A stretch of 64,000 nt of DNA from a virus. Positions 25,399 through 32,395 of this stretch are shown here, piece by piece. Below the pieces are notes generated by a model. That model was not told the origin of the DNA, made no database searches, and was given only the letters and a program-made list of their open reading frames with translations. Made by a program: the position numbers and the translations under genes. How positions within the stretch are numbered: the first letter of the stretch is position 1; each line of letters starts with the position of its first letter. The DNA is taken from the IMG/VR virus record IMGVR_UViG_3300049460_000371, positions 1 to 64,000 of that record; one strand, written 5' to 3'.

Positions 25399-25661
25399 CC
25401 ATTCCTGTTTCGTACGTCCGTGGTGTATTCAAATCAGTCACTGGTGCTGACGTAAACGATATTGTGATGTTCCTGTCGAGCGACCCCAAGAACGCATGGC
25501 TGCCTCGTAAGGTGAAAGCTGACACCCCATATCGTATCGTGTCTGTCGATGCACAGGGTTGGACTCGTTTCATGAAATCCACATCGCACACTAGTATCGC
25601 GGGCTGCGAACCCATCCAGAACGGACGATACGTGATTGTTGCCCGCAATGTCCCGCACTAA
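25395..25661 (+). CDS. hypothetical basic protein
   Basis: An 88-aa basic beta-rich protein, 4-nt overlap with the gene before. It lies directly upstream of the release-factor promoter. Function unknown. Confidence 0.78.
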   Translation: MTIPVSYVRGVFKSVTGADVNDIVMFLSSDPKNAWLPRKVKADTPYRIVSVDAQGWTRFMKSTSHTSIAGCEPIQNGRYVIVARNVPH

Positions 25662-25668
25662 ATAGTTC

Positions 25669-25697
25669 TTGATGGTACATGATTAATCATGTACCAT
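25669..25697 (+). promoter_or_regulatory. release-factor promoter with a perfect 28-bp palindrome
   Basis: TTGATG, 17-bp spacer, TACCAT. From 25671 to 25698 the sequence is a perfect palindrome (half-site GATGGTACATGATT) that covers most of the -35, the whole spacer and the -10. It could be an operator, or a cruciform or hairpin. It drives the truncated native release-factor start at 25722. Confidence 0.75.
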
Positions 25698-25721
25698 CTT
25701 TACCTCAACAAGGAGAACGTT

Positions 25722-25784
25722 ATGAAACGCATAATCGAAATTCGTGGCGCCGAAGGTGGCCAAGATTTCACTGACGTTTCTTAA
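25722..25784 (+). pseudogene. displaced native 5' end of the release-factor gene
   Basis: A 20-codon frame behind AAGGAGAA. Its first 13 residues (MKRIIEIRGAEGG) are identical to the start of the release factor at 26717, then the frame runs into endonuclease sequence and stops. It is best read as the original gene start cut off by insertion of the reverse-strand endonuclease, whose last codons overlap it at 25768-25784. Confidence 0.85.
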
Positions 25785-26637
25785 GCATCTTCAATTCTGG
25801 GTTCGTGCGTTCAGTAATACGAACCAAGTTTTCCTGTTTAAAATTGCGCACAATTGCTTGTAAGCAATAGCCGTACTGCGTGGCTATCTCTGTCCAAATA
25901 ACACCGGACAACCTCATTTCGTTCATATTTTCTAATTCAACTTTTGGTATAGTCAACTTGTTGCTTGGTTCCATACCTTTCTTGAACTGAAAGCCATGGA
26001 GCTTATAGTTTTTCTGTCTATGAGCGATAGCCTCGTCAAAACGATCTTTACCAACTATTTCTATTAGTGGTTTCTGGAGTGTTGTGCCTATTTTGGCTTT
26101 AATATTTTCGGATTTTTCTCCATATATTTCTTGATGTGTTTTATCTTTCAAACGGGCAGAAGCATTATCTTTGATTATTTTGGCTCGCTCTTCACCATAT
26201 TTTTCCACTAGAGTTTTTGACATGGCCGTGCGTACTTGATTCTTGTATTCGTCAGTGTGCATAGTATAACCAGGTTTTCCTTTATTCCATGGTGTTCTTC
26301 CAACAATACCTGAAACACCATCTCCACCATTGGTTTTGTTGTGTAAGCAACCAGTGCCCAAATCAATTCTACCGAAATATGATATCCAGTATTCTTCAAG
26401 CATGAATGCTGTTTCTTCTGGAATATTAGTTTCTATGAAGACGATCTGATCCATATTACTTGGTATTCCTATAGAATGATTATTAGAATATGCGCGTTTA
26501 CCCTTACCCTTCCCAATATAGTAAGGGCTTCCACGATCACCTCTTGGTGAATCATGTTCACGTTTATACATGTAGACGTAGTAACTTGGTGTTAAGTCGT
26601 AGCTGGAATTGGCGTTTGAATTGCCATAAATAGACAT
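25768..26637 (-). CDS. GIY-YIG homing endonuclease
   Basis: A 289-aa reverse-strand protein. The GIY-YIG module is at residues about 17-60 (YYVYMYKR ... PYYIGKGKGKRAYS). A middle with WNKGKPG and repeated SARLKDKT / KAKIGTTL segments resembles NUMOD3-type DNA-contact motifs of Seg-like enzymes. The end (VIWTEIATQYGYCLQAIVRNF) looks like a helix-turn-helix. Such enzymes cut a specific allele and spread by repair. There is GGAG 7 nt before its ATG. Only 79 nt lie between it and the new release-factor start, too few for a group I intron core. Confidence 0.88.
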   Translation of the reverse strand: MSIYGNSNANSSYDLTPSYYVYMYKREHDSPRGDRGSPYYIGKGKGKRAYSNNHSIGIPSNMDQIVFIETNIPEETAFMLEEYWISYFGRIDLGTGCLHNKTNGGDGVSGIVGRTPWNKGKPGYTMHTDEYKNQVRTAMSKTLVEKYGEERAKIIKDNASARLKDKTHQEIYGEKSENIKAKIGTTLQKPLIEIVGKDRFDEAIAHRQKNYKLHGFQFKKGMEPSNKLTIPKVELENMNEMRLSGVIWTEIATQYGYCLQAIVRNFKQENLVRITERTNPELKMLKKRQ

Positions 26638-26716
26638 AGCTGATACTCCATGTTAGTATTAGAGCAGTTAGGAATTCCCGTTCCGTGAACTGCACAATAT
26701 TTATCAAGGAGCTAAT

Positions 26717-27391
26717 ATGAAAAGAATTATTGAAATAAGAGGAGCTGAGGGCGGAGCCGATGCTCGACTGTTCGCTGCCGATCTGGCAAAAGCATACATC
26801 AAGCACGCATCCCGCGTCGGATGAATCAATCACCTCACCGATAACGGTGACGGCAATATCACCATCGAAATAACTGGTGATGATCTCTCAAAACTAGACA
26901 ATGAAGCAGGCGGACATCGCATCCAGCGTGTGCCACCAACTGAACGCAAAGGTCGCGTCCACACCAGTACGGTAACCGTATCTGTGGTCGAACCCAAGAA
27001 AGCTCAGACTATCGAGTTCAATGAAAAAGACTTCTCGATTGAATGGTATTCTGGTACAGGTGCTGGTGGGCAACATCGCAACAAACATCAGAACTCATGT
27101 CGCATCACACACTTGGCTTCAGGTATTGTTGCTACTGCACAAACGAGAAGTCGCATCAACTCGTTGGATGAGGCAAAGACTGCCATCTTGGCAAAGTTGA
27201 ATGCTGGTGCTTCAGCGGATGAGCAATCGCGGCAATCAAGTGAACGATTGAGTCAAACTGGTTCCGGTATGCGTGGCGACAAGACTCGCACTTACCGTTT
27301 CCAGGAAGATCAAGTGAAGGATCACATGACGGACAAATCAGCTTCCATCAGTAAAGTAATGGCTGGTAATTTTCACTTGCTCTGGCGTTAA
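26717..27391 (+). CDS. RF1-type peptide chain release factor with in-frame UGA
   Basis: A 225-codon frame (CAAGGAGC before the ATG). It covers release-factor domains 2-4 and lacks the N-terminal helical domain. GAGGQHRNKHQNS holds the catalytic GGQ. QRVPPTERKGRVHTS has Pro-Pro-Thr at the tripeptide anticodon, the PxT form of RF1 (UAA/UAG readers). Codon 36 (26822-26824) is TGA and, from memory of E. coli RF1, aligns without gaps to the Trp of its ARRWRVE segment. The first 13 codons are recoded relative to 25722. Readthrough, reinitiation or a pseudogene are the options. Confidence 0.8.
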
Positions 27392-27431
27392 TTTTTCATT
27401 AAAATGAGTCCCTCACACGAAGGACTCATTT

Positions 27432-27905
27432 ATGGACAAGAAAAAGCAACTCAAGTATTGGTCGATTGCAATCGGTGCTGTTCTGGCTTTCGGTGTGATC
27501 ATAAAAACGCTGTCGCAGAAGCCCAAAGTGGTTGAACCTGCGCCGGTTGCCGCCGTGGTGCCCATAAAGCCCATCGAACCAGCACCAATGTCGAAGCCTG
27601 AAGAGGTGCAGGATCCCGACTTCAAGAACAAGCCCCACAGTTGTCCCGCTCCGGTGCCGGTCGATAAGGCATTAGCGGCGGTCAAACGTGGCAATAATCG
27701 TTCTGACAAGGTCTGCTACGACTCGGAAAGCAATCAATACTTTGTTCATTTTCCCAACAACGATGACGAGTTCTTCAGCGGCTGGTATCATATCCAGTAC
27801 GACACCCTGAACAAAGCGGCAAACGGTACCTACTGGGTAGATGACCTCGATAGCGATCATTACACCCGCTTCTCACCAGACGTGACTGGTTTGCCATGTA
27901 AGTGA
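27432..27905 (+). CDS. membrane-anchored periplasmic protein, GLPCK family
   Basis: A 157-aa protein: basic start, one membrane segment (about 9-26), a Pro/Val linker (about 30-60), then a globular domain with VCYDSESNQYFVHF and GWYHIQYDTLNKAANGTYW, ending VTGLPCK. It is paralogous to the lipoprotein that follows (VCFDE..., LAANGTW, NLPCK). The paired cysteines suggest a disulphide in the periplasm. Superinfection or envelope functions are possible; unknown. Confidence 0.82.
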   Translation: MDKKKQLKYWSIAIGAVLAFGVIIKTLSQKPKVVEPAPVAAVVPIKPIEPAPMSKPEEVQDPDFKNKPHSCPAPVPVDKALAAVKRGNNRSDKVCYDSESNQYFVHFPNNDDEFFSGWYHIQYDTLNKAANGTYWVDDLDSDHYTRFSPDVTGLPCK

Positions 27906-27953
27906 TCAAACTGGCATTGGTGATGCTACAATGGCACTTTTATGAGGAGTGCC

Positions 27954-28361
27954 ATGAGACCATTTGCCATTTTAGCTGTGCTATTCATCCTCGCCGAAAT
28001 TGTGATGATCTCTGGTTGTGCTAAGAAAGAATCACCAACGGCGATTAAACCAGTCGCAATCCAGGAAGCGAAAGAAGAGCCGAAGCCCACGCAAGCTCAG
28101 GCCATAGACGCTATCCGTCGCTCCCATCCGCATTCCCTTCAAGTATGTTTCGATGAAGTCAACCAAGGCTTCATGATCGAATATTCCATTCTACCAGACG
28201 ATGCAAAGGAAGATCAGTTCATGCACGGCTGGAAATGGCTCAAGTTTGAACCACTCCATCTTGCAGCTAATGGCACCTGGTTTGCCTCTGAACGTGCTGC
28301 TGCCGACTATGTGCCAATCTATCCTGATGTGTTCAACCTTCCTTGCAAAAACACAAAATGA
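27954..28361 (+). CDS. lipoprotein, GLPCK family
   Basis: A 135-aa protein; ATG chosen for GAGGAGT upstream. The signal peptide ends in a lipobox (VMISGC at about residues 15-20), so Cys20 would be lipidated. Domain pattern VCFDEVNQGFMIEY, GWKWLKFEPLHLAANGTWF, VFNLPCK mirrors the previous gene. The two are tandem duplicates with different anchoring. Function unknown. Confidence 0.85.
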   Translation: MRPFAILAVLFILAEIVMISGCAKKESPTAIKPVAIQEAKEEPKPTQAQAIDAIRRSHPHSLQVCFDEVNQGFMIEYSILPDDAKEDQFMHGWKWLKFEPLHLAANGTWFASERAAADYVPIYPDVFNLPCKNTK

Positions 28362-28999
28362 ACCAATCGACCGCATTCTGGGCTCAATGGATTGAGCTAC
28401 AACTAAAACACAACCTGGATCGCATGGTCGATCTCAGCATCAAGAATTTTCACTTCCCAGGGCTCAATTACGTTTGCTTCGACTTCATGCCGCACCAAAC
28501 GATTCGCCTCTACATCATCGATCCATCCAGCAAGCCGATCGATACCGAGAACGTACAGATCCACAATCACCTGTACGATAGTCAGATCCTGGTGCTGCAA
28601 GGCCACATCACCAATCGTGTCTACAAGCTGAATAACACTCGTGATGACTATAACGCATACGAGCTGACGTCCGCGCTACATCCAGACAATCATGACCGGA
28701 AAATCAAGCTCAAACACTTGACCAAACGTGGCTTGGACGAAGTCAAGACTATCGAATTACATCCTGGCGATATGCACTATCAGCCCCACACTGAAATTCA
28801 TAATGTCACGAATGATCAGTCGCTCTTTACAGCATTCATGGTATTCGAGTTTCCGACTGTGAAGAAACATTCAGTAATCTGGACCCGAAAGGAATACCCG
28901 GATCTAACCATTCCAACCCCAGACGCATACTTGAAATACGAACCACAGGAACTCAAAGCTTTGGTGACGCGTATGCTGGAGCAAATGAAAATTAGTTGA
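28358..28999 (+). CDS. cupin-like protein
   Basis: A 213-aa protein overlapping the lipoprotein stop by 4 nt. QIHNHLYDSQILVLQGHI and IELHPGDMHYQPHTEIHNV resemble the two metal-binding motifs of cupins (HxH...E/H and a later H). Such proteins are metal-dependent dioxygenases, isomerases or binding proteins. The substrate is unknown and the fold call rests on motif spacing. Confidence 0.6.
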   Translation: MNQSTAFWAQWIELQLKHNLDRMVDLSIKNFHFPGLNYVCFDFMPHQTIRLYIIDPSSKPIDTENVQIHNHLYDSQILVLQGHITNRVYKLNNTRDDYNAYELTSALHPDNHDRKIKLKHLTKRGLDEVKTIELHPGDMHYQPHTEIHNVTNDQSLFTAFMVFEFPTVKKHSVIWTRKEYPDLTIPTPDAYLKYEPQELKALVTRMLEQMKIS

Positions 29000-29024
29000 T
29001 TAGTTGGTTCATTCGTGTTATCAT
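28996..29024 (+). promoter_or_regulatory. sigma70-like promoter
   Basis: TTGATT, 17-bp spacer with GGTTCATTCG, TATCAT. Confidence 0.72.
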
Positions 29025-29050
29025 CTTTACATTAACTAACGGAGCCAACT

Positions 29051-29314
29051 ATGTGGAATACTTTGACCGCAGTCGCAAACAGTCAGTTCCTGCCAACCGA
29101 CGAGTTCACGGAATTTGCCGTCAAGAATGAAGAAAAGTACCGCATCGATATGTCCGATCCAAAACACCCCGAAGTGGGTAATTTCTGGGTTGACGCGCTG
29201 CTCAAAGACTTCCGGGCCGCCTTCCCTGAATTGTGCGAACGCACCCGTAAAGAGAAAATCGAACAGTTCAAAAATGGCGCCCTGCGTCTGAGCGACTTTG
29301 GTGCTCGAGGCTAA
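29051..29314 (+). CDS. hypothetical protein
   Basis: An 87-aa helical charged protein with CGGAG upstream. First of two genes behind this promoter. Function unknown. Confidence 0.8.
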   Translation: MWNTLTAVANSQFLPTDEFTEFAVKNEEKYRIDMSDPKHPEVGNFWVDALLKDFRAAFPELCERTRKEKIEQFKNGALRLSDFGARG

Positions 29315-29315
29315 T

Positions 29316-29504
29316 ATGGCAACCATAACTCCAGTCGGCTATACCATTTCCTATCCTGATGGTTCAGGTATCGGCCAATGGATATCCTGGATGGCTTACT
29401 TCGATACGATCGAGGAGGCCAAGAAGAAGGCCACCGACCATATCACCTTCCTGAAAGAACGAGGCCACGACGTTGTTCTGGTTACACTCACGGCAACCAT
29501 CTAA
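29316..29504 (+). CDS. hypothetical protein
   Basis: A 62-aa protein starting 1 nt after the previous stop. Pattern YTISYPDGSGIGQWISWM then a helix EEAKKKATDHITFLKE: a small alpha/beta unit. Function unknown. Confidence 0.75.
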   Translation: MATITPVGYTISYPDGSGIGQWISWMAYFDTIEEAKKKATDHITFLKERGHDVVLVTLTATI

Positions 29505-29507
29505 TAG

Positions 29508-29536
29508 TTGATTTCTGGTTCATTTGAACCTATAAT
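29508..29536 (+). promoter_or_regulatory. best example of the GGTTCATTTGAACC promoter
   Basis: TTGATT, 17-bp spacer, TATAAT. The spacer contains the perfect palindrome GGTTCATTTGAACC abutting the -10, and AGGAACATCTGAAC follows. The same string is shared with 36258 and, with one change, 44052. Confidence 0.88.
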
Positions 29537-29560
29537 AGGAACATCTGAACTGGAGGCAAT

Positions 29561-30112
29561 ATGACTGCACCAAAACTGCAAAAACGTGACGAATCCTTTA
29601 TCGCTGAGGTTCAACGTTCACGTCATGACTTCAAGCTGAAGCTGCTGGACAACGACGGGCCCAACAGCCTCATTGCTACCGTGCAATGGAGCAGTGTAGT
29701 CGACGGGATGGCGATTCGTCTGGAGTTCAATGCGATGATCTGGGCTGATCGCATTGCGGTCAACGTCAAATATCCTCCAGAAACGGCCGGCGTTCGTGCT
29801 GTCAACCCAACGTTCGAATATATAGTCGAGTACACGCCAACGATCCTGGGGCTGGTTGAAACCGCTCTGGCGAAACGCCGTTCCTTCTATGTGACGCTGG
29901 TCGCACAAAACAAAGCCAAGGCTGACAAACGCAATGCCAAGAAATTGGCTGAACGTGAAGCCAAGGTGCAAGAATTCGTTGCCGAGTTCAACAAAACTGA
30001 ACAGCAAGTTCGCAGTGCTTTTGCGATGTCGGACAAATACGCCAACCGTCTCATGAGCGAACAGAAGAAGTTGGATCTGGCACGTGACTTCCTGACCTTC
30101 GGGAGCTACTGA
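29561..30112 (+). CDS. hypothetical protein with helical tail
   Basis: A 183-aa protein with CTGGAGG upstream. Residues 1-110 are beta-rich; residues 110-170 are a charged coiled coil (KAKADKRNAKKLAEREAKV). The next gene overlaps its stop (TGATG). Function unknown. Confidence 0.82.
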   Translation: MTAPKLQKRDESFIAEVQRSRHDFKLKLLDNDGPNSLIATVQWSSVVDGMAIRLEFNAMIWADRIAVNVKYPPETAGVRAVNPTFEYIVEYTPTILGLVETALAKRRSFYVTLVAQNKAKADKRNAKKLAEREAKVQEFVAEFNKTEQQVRSAFAMSDKYANRLMSEQKKLDLARDFLTFGSY

Positions 30113-30267
30113 TGAGCAAAGAATCCCGCAAACGCGAGAAGCTTCAGGTTTTCTTCCAAAAGCCTGACACTCGTACCACTCAGGAAAAAGTTGCCGATGG
30201 CAAAGCCAAGCGTGATGCTGCCCAGGCAATTGGCGTCAATCCTGGCAACAAGAAGCGGAAGAAATAA
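30112..30267 (+). CDS. 51-aa highly basic protein
   Basis: A short frame coupled to the preceding stop and ending 2 nt before the next gene. It is very basic (KESRKREK at the start, NKKRKK at the end), so nucleic-acid binding is plausible. The tight coupling supports it as real despite its size. Confidence 0.7.
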   Translation: MSKESRKREKLQVFFQKPDTRTTQEKVADGKAKRDAAQAIGVNPGNKKRKK

Positions 30268-30269
30268 TC

Positions 30270-30530
30270 ATGACCGAAGGCGAAAAACAAGCACTTACCT
30301 TCTTGTCAACGCATGGCGGAAGTGTGTTAATCTCGCAAGTACCAGACAAGAATGAAAAAGACTTCTGGGGTGCGGTGGTGGCCGGCATCAACGTGTACAA
30401 AAAGCTGGACAAGCAAGGCTTGGTTGTGATTACCGAGGAAGAACCAGACGAAGAAGGCTTTACCTGGACACCCATGATCGAACTGACTGATGCTGGCAAG
30501 GCCGCAGTCAAGACCATTAAAAACGCATAA
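30270..30530 (+). CDS. putative winged-helix protein
   Basis: An 86-aa protein. The order helix (EGEKQALTFLSTHGG), helix (YKKLDKQGLVVI), wing (EEEPDEEGFTWTPMIELTDAGKAAV) suggests a winged helix-turn-helix, where 'LTDAGKA' is a common end. It could regulate transcription. The assignment is structural guesswork. Confidence 0.6.
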   Translation: MTEGEKQALTFLSTHGGSVLISQVPDKNEKDFWGAVVAGINVYKKLDKQGLVVITEEEPDEEGFTWTPMIELTDAGKAAVKTIKNA

Positions 30531-30551
30531 GTGACTAATTGAGAGAAAAAC

Positions 30552-31124
30552 ATGAATGAACTGAAACAATTTGCAACTGCCCTTGCTCAAGCGACTGGTG
30601 GTCAGGCCACTGAAAGTAATGTGGGCGAGATTGTTTACTTCATTGCTGGTGGTTCGGTCAAGTACAACAACAATACCTACAAGGTGTTGCTCAAGGTGAC
30701 CGGCCCCGTAACGGAAGACAGCGGCGATGCTTTCGTGTTTGTTGAGCGCGTAAGCAAACGTGGTGGCGAAGAATTTCAGGTGGTGGATAACCGCCCGATA
30801 TCGCGCACCAATACGCTTAAGAACAACGTGATCGCTATCCGTCCACTGTGTCATTTGATGGACGACCCAATGCCAGGCATCGTCGCCTACACGGCGCAAA
30901 GTGCCGATGTTGCATATACGACTGCTGTCCAGCGTAATGCCGAACGAGCTGTCAAGCACGGCAAAGCGGTAAAGACGATGGAAGAGTATGCCATTAAGCT
31001 GGCAGCAGAGACAGGCTTGAGTGAACGTCAGGCTGCTCGTCTTATTGAAAAGGCTGATGGTTATGTTCGTGGCAAACGACGGTACGATCTTGCTCTGGAG
31101 TTCGCGCAAGCGGGTGTTTGCTAA
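30552..31124 (+). CDS. hypothetical protein
   Basis: A 190-aa protein. The N-terminal 95 residues are beta-rich; the C-terminal 60 are helical with EEYAIKLAAETGLSERQAARLIE, which has a helix-turn-helix look. Function unknown. Confidence 0.8.
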   Translation: MNELKQFATALAQATGGQATESNVGEIVYFIAGGSVKYNNNTYKVLLKVTGPVTEDSGDAFVFVERVSKRGGEEFQVVDNRPISRTNTLKNNVIAIRPLCHLMDDPMPGIVAYTAQSADVAYTTAVQRNAERAVKHGKAVKTMEEYAIKLAAETGLSERQAARLIEKADGYVRGKRRYDLALEFAQAGVC

Positions 31125-31213
31125 AATTTGATTTCATCCTGAATGTACTGTAGAGTGGTGCCTCAGGATAAATATCAGATGATCACATTCTACCCATCTC
31201 ACGTAAAGGCTTC

Positions 31214-31233
31214 CCATTAGTTTCATCTAATGG
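31214..31233 (+). promoter_or_regulatory. hairpin overlapping a ribosome binding site
   Basis: CCATTAG / CTAATGG, a perfect 7-bp stem with a 6-nt loop; the last two stem bases are part of the TGGAGA ribosome site of the gene at 31242. A weak promoter (TTGATT, 17 bp, TAGAGT, 31128-31156) lies upstream. The hairpin could limit translation. Confidence 0.45.
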
Positions 31234-31241
31234 AGAAGTCA

Positions 31242-31589
31242 ATGTCAAGAACAACACGAATCAAACAATGGTATCCCACAAGCTACTGGGGCGGGGAAAC
31301 ATACGCGGTGGGTGACTGGTATGTGGAATGGTATGAACGTTGGCGCTGTCTTCGTACTTGGGTAATTATCCCAAAGGAAGATCGCAAAGCTTACGGCAAA
31401 GTCCTTCACGAACGGCACAAAGAGAGCAGTACCGCCAACGAACGTTCACCTAGCCGCTGGTATCGCAAACGCCGTGAATCTGAATACCGAAACTGGTCGA
31501 ACCGTGAGATCCACAGCTATCTGAAAGACCCAGAGCATGAAGTGAATCTGCCCGATTTCCCAATGAGTCATATGTGGGATTGGCGCTAA
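31242..31589 (+). CDS. hypothetical Trp/Arg-rich protein
   Basis: A 115-aa protein with many aromatic and basic residues (VGDWYVEWYERWRCLRTWV, then SRWYRKRRESEYRNW), suggesting RNA or DNA contact. It is bounded by a hairpin before and a terminator after. Function unknown. Confidence 0.78.
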   Translation: MSRTTRIKQWYPTSYWGGETYAVGDWYVEWYERWRCLRTWVIIPKEDRKAYGKVLHERHKESSTANERSPSRWYRKRRESEYRNWSNREIHSYLKDPEHEVNLPDFPMSHMWDWR

Positions 31590-31593
31590 CAAG

Positions 31594-31616
31594 AACCTCC
31601 TTCGGGAGGTTTTTTG
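31594..31616 (+). terminator. hairpin terminator
   Basis: AACCTCC / GGAGGTT stem with TTCG loop and T run. Confidence 0.88.
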
Positions 31617-31623
31617 TTTTCTC

Positions 31624-31652
31624 TTGACTTTTTCATTTGTGTCATTTATAGT
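31624..31652 (+). promoter_or_regulatory. sigma70-like promoter
   Basis: TTGACT, 17-bp spacer (TTTTCATTTGTGTCATT), TATAGT; followed by a CACACA repeat in the leader. Confidence 0.75.
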
Positions 31653-31677
31653 TCACACACATACACACACGGAGCAA

Positions 31678-31992
31678 ATGAAAATGATGCGAGAATGGGA
31701 AGGTTCGGAAGCTGAAGCGTTGGATGACTCGGGCTTCCGCGTAGCTCTGGTTTCTGACCAAGAGCGCTACGAGCGTCATCGCCCTGCGCATCAAGCAACC
31801 CAGCGCAGCAAAGACCTCGAGTACAAGTACGATAAGGCCAAAAGCGCGCCAGTGGGCTCCATGATTCAATGTCCAGTATGTGGAACTTCGATCAAGAAGA
31901 CCACCTACCATAAAGTGTTCTGCTCAAACCAGAAAACGGTGCGCCGTGGTTCGTGCAAGGATCGTTACAACAACATGATTGCATTTGGATAG
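31678..31992 (+). CDS. zinc-ribbon protein
   Basis: A 104-aa protein with GGAG 6 nt before the ATG. The C-terminal third has CPVCGTSIKKTTYHKVFC and a later SC, a four-cysteine zinc-binding pattern. The rest is charged and helical. Probably a nucleic-acid-binding protein. Confidence 0.72.
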   Translation: MKMMREWEGSEAEALDDSGFRVALVSDQERYERHRPAHQATQRSKDLEYKYDKAKSAPVGSMIQCPVCGTSIKKTTYHKVFCSNQKTVRRGSCKDRYNNMIAFG

Positions 31993-31997
31993 GAAAC

Positions 31998-32285
31998 ATG
32001 ATGACAATTTTCAATCGCCTAGCAACCTGGTACTTTGATCGAATGAACAAAAAGATCAAAGAGAAAAGTGAACGCAAATTCAACCAAGGCTATACCTGGG
32101 CGATGGAAAATCTCAACATGCGGACTATCACCACTCAGCACCTGGTTATCATGTATGGCTCGCACAACACGATCAAGAACATGAATGACTACGGCATGGG
32201 CGTCCTGCGTGCTGTATCGGACTATCGCACGCTCGAAAACATGAGTGCGCAAGCATTCGATCAGATCGAAGCCAACATAAAATAA
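31998..32285 (+). CDS. hypothetical protein
   Basis: A 95-aa helical protein with AGGAAAC before the ATG. The start (MTIFNRLATWYFDRMNKKIKEK) is amphipathic and basic. Co-transcribed with the zinc-ribbon gene. Function unknown. Confidence 0.78.
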   Translation: MMTIFNRLATWYFDRMNKKIKEKSERKFNQGYTWAMENLNMRTITTQHLVIMYGSHNTIKNMNDYGMGVLRAVSDYRTLENMSAQAFDQIEANIK

Positions 32286-32302
32286 AGCTCCAGGTAACAA
32301 CC

Positions 32303-32328
32303 AAATGGGGAGCATCTGCTCCCCATTT
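32303..32328 (+). terminator. hairpin terminator
   Basis: AAATGGGGAGCA / TGCTCCCCATTT, a perfect 12-bp stem. Confidence 0.88.
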
Positions 32329-32342
32329 TCATGAGTAAATGC

Positions 32343-32371
32343 TTGATTCATTTCTCATATGAATGTACCAT
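32343..32371 (+). promoter_or_regulatory. sigma70-like promoter, ATGAATG variant
   Basis: TTGATT, 17-bp spacer ending CATATGAATG, TACCAT; 25 nt before the ligase gene. Confidence 0.78.
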
Positions 32372-32395
32372 ACGGCAAACGAATAAGGATTTACC

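Noticed and set aside
25768-26716. Group I intron interrupting the release factor
   Set aside because: The endonuclease fills nearly the whole insert, lies on the opposite strand, and both flanks encode the same N-terminus, so splicing would not be needed.
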